NCBI RefSeq assembly: GCF_026011735.1
Contig: NZ_BRVN01000014.1
Coordinates: 16,020-80,019 of the forward strand
Length of the DNA: 64,000 nt
Source: Dietzia sp. NCCP-2495
GTDB taxonomy: Bacteria > Actinomycetota > Actinomycetes > Mycobacteriales > Mycobacteriaceae
Direction of reading: 5' to 3'
In this document: positions 60,536 to 64,000 of the stretch, in pieces
Numbering within the stretch: position 1 is the first letter of the stretch
Layout of the letters: the number at the start of each line of letters is the position of its first letter
Notes under the pieces: generated by a model
Database searches by the model: none
What the model was told of the DNA's origin: nothing
The model's input: only the letters and a program-made list of their open reading frames with translations
Program-made: the position numbers and the translations under genes

Positions 60536-60560
60536 AAAATGACGACGACGACAACCTTGC
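60419..60560 (+). repeat. Second copy of the Rv1683-type gene 3' end (direct repeat of about 53735-53880)
   Basis: From CTCGCCGCGCGGGGCC through the stop, bases 60419-60535 align with 53735-53849, including CTGGATCCGCG and GACCAAG...GTGCGGGA. Shortly after both stops GACGACGACAAC appears. The copy lacks one T, which shifts LAARG out of frame with TWIR. The two copies flank about 6.6 kb in direct orientation. Confidence 0.7.
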
Positions 60561-60620
60561 CCCCGACACCGGTGTGAAAGGTCTGAATCTCACCGCATCT
60601 CTGGCGCTATCCGACCGAGT

Positions 60621-60965
60621 TCACACAGCTCCGCACGCAGGCGCGCACGACGTTCGCGCATCGGGCGCCACGAAGCTGAACAGTCGACCGCCCACGCTGA
60701 GGATACGGAATCGCGGACGCCACTGGCCGACGGTCACGCCACCGACACAGAATCGGCTCAGCCGGTCGACCTCGTGGTTCCACACGATGGCCTCCAGGCC
60801 GTCGCCGTTCAGCTCGACCAGCCCGTCGCGGCGAATCCGTACGAACACGTCGTGAAGCGGTTGATCCGCTTCGATCGATTTCCGGGCCTGGATGAAGTGC
60901 ACGCGGTGGCCGGCGCGGTAGGACCCACACGCACCTCCCGCGGACGACAAGGGTTCGTGCGACAT
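60621..60965 (-). CDS. Hypothetical protein
   Basis: A 114-residue frame with a good ribosome site (AGGAG, eight bases before the ATG). VFVRIRRDGLVELNGDGLEA and IVWNHEVDRLSRF read like a small beta-rich domain; the ends are less convincing. I do not recognise it. It runs towards the decayed glycosidase. Confidence 0.5.
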   Translation of the reverse strand: MSHEPLSSAGGACGSYRAGHRVHFIQARKSIEADQPLHDVFVRIRRDGLVELNGDGLEAIVWNHEVDRLSRFCVGGVTVGQWRPRFRILSVGGRLFSFVAPDARTSCAPACGAV

Positions 60966-61490
60966 AGGGGCGGCTCCTTACTGGAAACCTCCGACTGGAG
61001 GCGCTCTTGCCAAGTACCGGCCGGTACCGGGCCGCTTCGTCATCCGGGCCACCCGTGAACGCGGGGTTGGCGCACCGCCCAGCCGGAGCCTCGGGACGGC
61101 AACTCATGAAGCACGGCCACCATAACCACGCACTACGACACCATCATCTAAAGGCAGGTACGCGCTGGTCGACGTCAACGACAGGCGAACTCCGGTCCGC
61201 CGTGGAGCGCTATTGCATCAGGTCCTCGGCCGAGAGTACTGACATTCAACCTCACCAGACAGACACCGATCGCCGGCAGGCCTTCAGCCACGGCCCGTTG
61301 GAGGAAAGATCCACCATGCCCCCTTGGCGAGAATGACCGGGCGTCAGTCGATACCCGATTGGCTCAATTCATTACGGAAGATCTTGGCCGCGGACAGCAG
61401 GTGGGGCCTCGACGAGATCACCGCGGTCGCAGGACCAGACATCCGCCTCCACGGCAAGGCACGCTGACGCCGACGCGTAGGCTGAGGGGC
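60966..61490 (+). other. Spacer before the riboswitch with one possible 44-codon ORF
   Basis: Mostly without structure. A short frame at 61333-61467 begins MTGRQSIPDWLNSLRKILAA and ends PDIRLHGKAR; it has codon use like its neighbours but no clear ribosome site, and may be a gene remnant. TAGGCT (61478-61483) could be the -10 of the riboswitch transcript. Confidence 0.35.
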
Positions 61491-61566
61491 GACACGGGGT
61501 GCCCTGGACGGGGCTGAGATCACACCCGAGCGAACCTGATCGAGTTAACACTCGCGGAGGGATGTC
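61491..61566 (+). ncRNA. TPP (thiamin pyrophosphate) riboswitch
   Basis: A complete THI-box: GGGGTGCC, GGCTGAGATCACACCC, GAACCTGATC, a short variable stem GAGTTAACACTC and GCGGAGGGATGTC. CTGAGA and ACCTGATC, the pyrimidine- and pyrophosphate-sensing bulges, are intact, and GACA (61491) can close P1 with TGTC (61563-61566). Downstream, GGTGGTC (61599-61605) pairs with GACCACC (61617-61623) immediately before the AAGGAGG of the next gene; TGGTC could instead pair with the GACCA that touches the start codon, so control of translation is likely. Confidence 0.93.
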
Positions 61567-61635
61567 ATCGGCGTAGCCACGGCTGCTCCTGCTCGAGCGG
61601 TGGTCACCCCTCACACGACCACCGCAAGGAGGACC

Positions 61636-63030
61636 ATGGCTTCGCGACCCGATGCTGCGCACGATCAGCACACCCGGAGGATTAGGTTCAACGCCTTCGC
61701 CATCAATGGCGTGGGGCATCAACTCCCCGGGATCTGGCGGCACCCGGCTGACCGGTCGCGGGACTATCGCGACCTCGAGCACTGGACTCGTCTCGCCCGG
61801 CTGTTGGAGGGCGGGTTGTTCGACGGACTCTTCCTCGCGGACGCGTTAGGTCCGTATGACGTCTACGGCGGGAGCAGCGACGCTGCGCTGCAGACGGCGG
61901 CAAAGATCCCGATGAACGATCCGATGATGCTCGTCAGTGCCATGGCGGCGGTGACGGAGAACCTCGGCTTCGGTATCACTGCGAGCACCTCGGCGGAGCA
62001 CCCGTACACCTTCGCCCGGCGGATGTCGACGCTGGACCACCTCACCCGGGGCCGGGTGGGCTGGAACGTCGTGACCGGCTACCTCAAGAGTGCCGCGCAG
62101 AACCTGGGCGAGAGCGACCAACTCTCCCATGACGAGCGCTACGACCGGGCGGACGAGTACCTGGAGGTGCTCTACAAGCTGTGGGAGGGCTCCTGGGAGG
62201 ACGACGCGGTGGTGCTCGATGCGGAGCGGGACATGTACGCCGATCCGGCGAAGGTCCACCCGATCCGCCACGAGGGGACGTACTTCACGGTCCCCGGCGT
62301 CCACCTCTCCGAGCCTTCTCCGCAGCGGACCCCGGTCATCTATCAGGCCGGCGCGTCCGCGCGGGGAATCCGCTTCGCGGCCGATCACGCGGAGGCGATC
62401 TTTGTGGCGTCCCCGACCATCGGCCAGACCAGGGACCAGGTCAGCCGGATCCGTGAGGGGCTGGAGGCCGCCGGGCGGGGCCGGGATGCCGCACGCGTGT
62501 ACGCGCTGCTCACGATCGTTGTGGATCAGACCGATGAGGCGGCAGCTGAGAAGTACCGAGACATCTTCTCCTACGCCTCCGAGACGGGAAATCTGGTGCT
62601 CAACTCGGGATGGTCCGGAATTGATCTATCCCGACAGGACCTCGACGCACCCATGGACCCGGTCGCAACAGAAGCGATCCAGACCACTGTGTCGAGCCTG
62701 TCGGGGGCCTCGGACGCCGACGGACGCTGGACGTTGCGTGACAGCGCCCGGTTCAACGCGACGGGCGGACCCGTGGTGGTGGGCTCGGCGGTCACCGTGG
62801 CCGACGCCCTGGAAAGCTACATGGCGGAAACGGACGTCGACGGTTTCAACCTGGCCTACGCGCTCAACCCGGGCACCTGGGAGGACGTCATTGAGCATCT
62901 CGTGCCCGAGCTGCAGCGCCGGGGACGGTACCCGCTGGACGCGGAGCCCGGCAGTCTCCGAGCCCGGATGTTCGGTCACGGGGATCGCCTTCCGGACTCC
63001 CACCGCGGGGCCACGTACCGCCGGGGGTGA
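61636..63030 (+). CDS. LLM-class flavin-dependent monooxygenase (NtaA/SnaA/DszA family) under TPP control
   Basis: A 464-residue reduced-flavin monooxygenase. Family landmarks: FNAFAINGVGHQLPGIWRHP, LFDGLFLADALGPYDVYGGS, TSAEHPYTFARRMSTLDHLT, RVGWNVVTGYLKSAAQNLG, the phosphate site VIYQAGASARGIRFAADHAE and the C-terminal DGFNLAYALNPGTWEDVIEH. Relatives oxidise nitrilotriacetate, dibenzothiophene sulfone or alkanesulfonates with FMNH2 supplied by a separate reductase. A perfect AAGGAGG precedes the ATG, 70 bases after the TPP aptamer. Feedback by TPP points to a role in making, salvaging or oxidising thiamin or its thiazole or pyrimidine part, which is not a described role for this family as far as I know. 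Confidence 0.92.
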   Translation: MASRPDAAHDQHTRRIRFNAFAINGVGHQLPGIWRHPADRSRDYRDLEHWTRLARLLEGGLFDGLFLADALGPYDVYGGSSDAALQTAAKIPMNDPMMLVSAMAAVTENLGFGITASTSAEHPYTFARRMSTLDHLTRGRVGWNVVTGYLKSAAQNLGESDQLSHDERYDRADEYLEVLYKLWEGSWEDDAVVLDAERDMYADPAKVHPIRHEGTYFTVPGVHLSEPSPQRTPVIYQAGASARGIRFAADHAEAIFVASPTIGQTRDQVSRIREGLEAAGRGRDAARVYALLTIVVDQTDEAAAEKYRDIFSYASETGNLVLNSGWSGIDLSRQDLDAPMDPVATEAIQTTVSSLSGASDADGRWTLRDSARFNATGGPVVVGSAVTVADALESYMAETDVDGFNLAYALNPGTWEDVIEHLVPELQRRGRYPLDAEPGSLRARMFGHGDRLPDSHRGATYRRG

Positions 63031-63240
63031 GACCTGGCCGGTGGGTCAGGTGGAGTGCCGGGTGACAGCCCGGGCGTCGGGACGCGAATGAGGACGACGA
63101 CACCGTCCATCGCACCCACCGCATAGAATGCGGACTATCGGATTCGGCTCTTGGACGCCGCGGCCACACCACCCGGTCTGGGCTGTCGGTGTGTGGCTTC
63201 TCGCGGCGGGTTGAGCGCTACTCTTTGGTTTGCCTCTCGA

Positions 63241-63360
63241 ATGGGCGCACCGGACCCACACACGGTCAGGCACCTGGCCGGTGTGAGCGCGGGCGTATTG
63301 ATCATCGGAAGCCTGCTGACCGGGGTGGCGCAGGCGGTGCTGCGGCGGTCGAGCGAGTGA
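63241..63360 (+). CDS. Possible 39-residue membrane peptide
   Basis: Reads MGAPDPHTVRHLAG, then a hydrophobic segment VSAGVLIIGSLLTGVAQAVL and ends RRSSE. There is no good ribosome site. It may be chance or a remnant. Confidence 0.25.
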   Translation: MGAPDPHTVRHLAGVSAGVLIIGSLLTGVAQAVLRRSSE

Positions 63361-63449
63361 ACTGACTCTCCGCGGGTCCCTCGCCTCTGGAGCAGTTCGA
63401 CCGTGTCCTCTTGCCGCGGCTGGCCGAGTGTGGCCCGGCAGAGCATCCG

Positions 63450-63620
63450 CGCGCGGGTAGGGGTTTGTACTTAGCGATGTCCTGGCTCATCGGGAATGTT
63501 GCGATAGCGCGGTGGATCCGTCCCGATCCCGGGTACACCCACCACGGGGAGAACTTGCCCAGCGCAGGTTCGGCCTGTTCTGCGACCTTGAATGCCGCCC
63601 GCCGTGCCCTCGAGCACGTA
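63450..63620 (-). pseudogene. Gene remnant next to the IS element
   Basis: On the minus strand one frame reads FKVAEQAEPALGKFSPWWVY, PGSGRIHRAIATFPMSQDIA, KYKPLPARG with high G/C at third positions, which looks like genuine protein. It loses sense on both sides and starts close to the IS end, so it is probably part of a gene cut by the insertion and later decay. I do not recognise the family. Confidence 0.4.
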
Positions 63621-63641
63621 GACCTGATCACATCTGCTCAG

Positions 63642-64000
63642 TGTCAAGCCCCGGGTTTTGTAGAGGGTGGTTATCTGGTGTCGATGAGGTCGTCGACGCG
63701 CTCTGGTAGTGGTTCGACCGCGGCGTGTTGGGCTTCGTACTCGGCCGGTGGGACGTAGCCGATCTCGCCGTGGATCCGTCGATAGTTGAACCAGTCGATG
63801 TACTCGGCGACGGCGATCTCGAGGTCCTCGACGTTGCGCCACGGCCCCTTGTGGCGATTGCGGATGAGCTCGGCTTTGAACAGGGAGTTGAACGCCTCCG
63901 CCAGTGCGTTGTCGTAGGAGTCGCCGCGTGAGCCCACCGAGGCCACCAGGTCCTGCTCGGCGAGCCGCTCGGTATAGCGCAGTGCCCGGTACTGCGCAGT
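63642..64000 (-). mobile_element. IS3-family insertion sequence, left end (continues past window)
   Basis: The element appears to begin near TGTCAAGCCCCGGGTTTTG (63642), the form of an IS3-type terminus, 29 bases before the transposase stop. The other end lies outside the window. Confidence 0.7.
63671..64000 (-). CDS. IS3-family transposase OrfB, C-terminal part
   Basis: The visible 110 codons are the end of the DDE integrase domain: ALRYTERLAEQDLVASVGSR, GDSYDNALAEAFNSLFKAEL (the final catalytic Glu is in AEAFNSLFKAE) and IDWFNYRRIHGEIGYVPPAE. The first two catalytic Asp residues and OrfA lie beyond base 64000. Confidence 0.93.
   Translation of the reverse strand, partial: TAQYRALRYTERLAEQDLVASVGSRGDSYDNALAEAFNSLFKAELIRNRHKGPWRNVEDLEIAVAEYIDWFNYRRIHGEIGYVPPAEYEAQHAAVEPLPERVDDLIDTR

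Overview
The window is very GC-rich and comes from a mycolic-acid actinobacterium of the order Mycobacteriales; I lean towards Dietzia or a close relative (inference, no marker gene is present). The reasons are mycothiol S-conjugate amidase (mycothiol occurs only in actinobacteria), the mca / DUF4307 / greA / SGNH hydrolase / thiolase order that matches the Rv1082-Rv1074c neighbourhood of Mycobacterium tuberculosis, an Rv1683-type lipase/acyl-CoA synthetase fusion, a KstR-type operator and a rifamycin-associated element (RAE).

Layout. 1-9.4 kb: conserved core (mca, DUF4307, greA, SGNH hydrolase, thiolase, Bax-inhibitor family protein), interrupted between greA and the SGNH gene by an McrBC-like pair whose McrC has lost its nuclease residues. 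9.6-17.8 kb: an Excalibur protein, a PadR regulator with a strong promoter/operator, secreted and small proteins, a GntR-ABC exporter operon with a perfect operator palindrome, a DHA2 drug exporter and an orphan siderophore-type ATPase. 17.9-23.9 kb: sterol desaturase family protein, AraC regulator, and an overlapping MBL-fold / SDR / alpha-beta hydrolase operon that ends in a 5'-truncated acyl-CoA ligase. 23.9-29.5 kb: two exported glycosidases (a sulfoquinovosidase-type GH31 and a GH1), a cupin, an SDR behind a KstR-like box, and a 45-residue small protein. 29.5-36.7 kb: methyltransferase, RAE-controlled HelR, an esterase and an FadH-like flavoenzyme.

36.7-48.9 kb holds the most coherent accessory system: allophanate hydrolase (split in two), urea/guanidine carboxylase, the two DUF1989 proteins (carboxyguanidine deiminase type), a TetR regulator, an SSS-family symporter, a 2-oxoglutarate/Fe(II) dioxygenase and a companion protein. 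Two leftward operons flank the TetR gene, and each promoter region carries the same ~24-nt box. I read this as one regulon for nitrogen recovery from guanidine, urea or a larger guanidino compound, in which the dioxygenase may release the small substrate.

49.4-64 kb is accessory and scarred: duplicated small membrane proteins, an EspC-like fragment, the Rv1683-type fusion, a RES-domain fragment, a lipoprotein SBP, a TetR-FMO-esterase cluster, and a decayed glycosidase fused to a duplicated 3' end of the Rv1683-type gene. The last intact gene is an LLM-class flavin monooxygenase placed directly behind a clear TPP riboswitch, which suggests an undescribed enzyme of thiamin or thiazole metabolism. 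The window ends inside an IS3-family element. I saw no tRNA, rRNA, CRISPR array or phage module.
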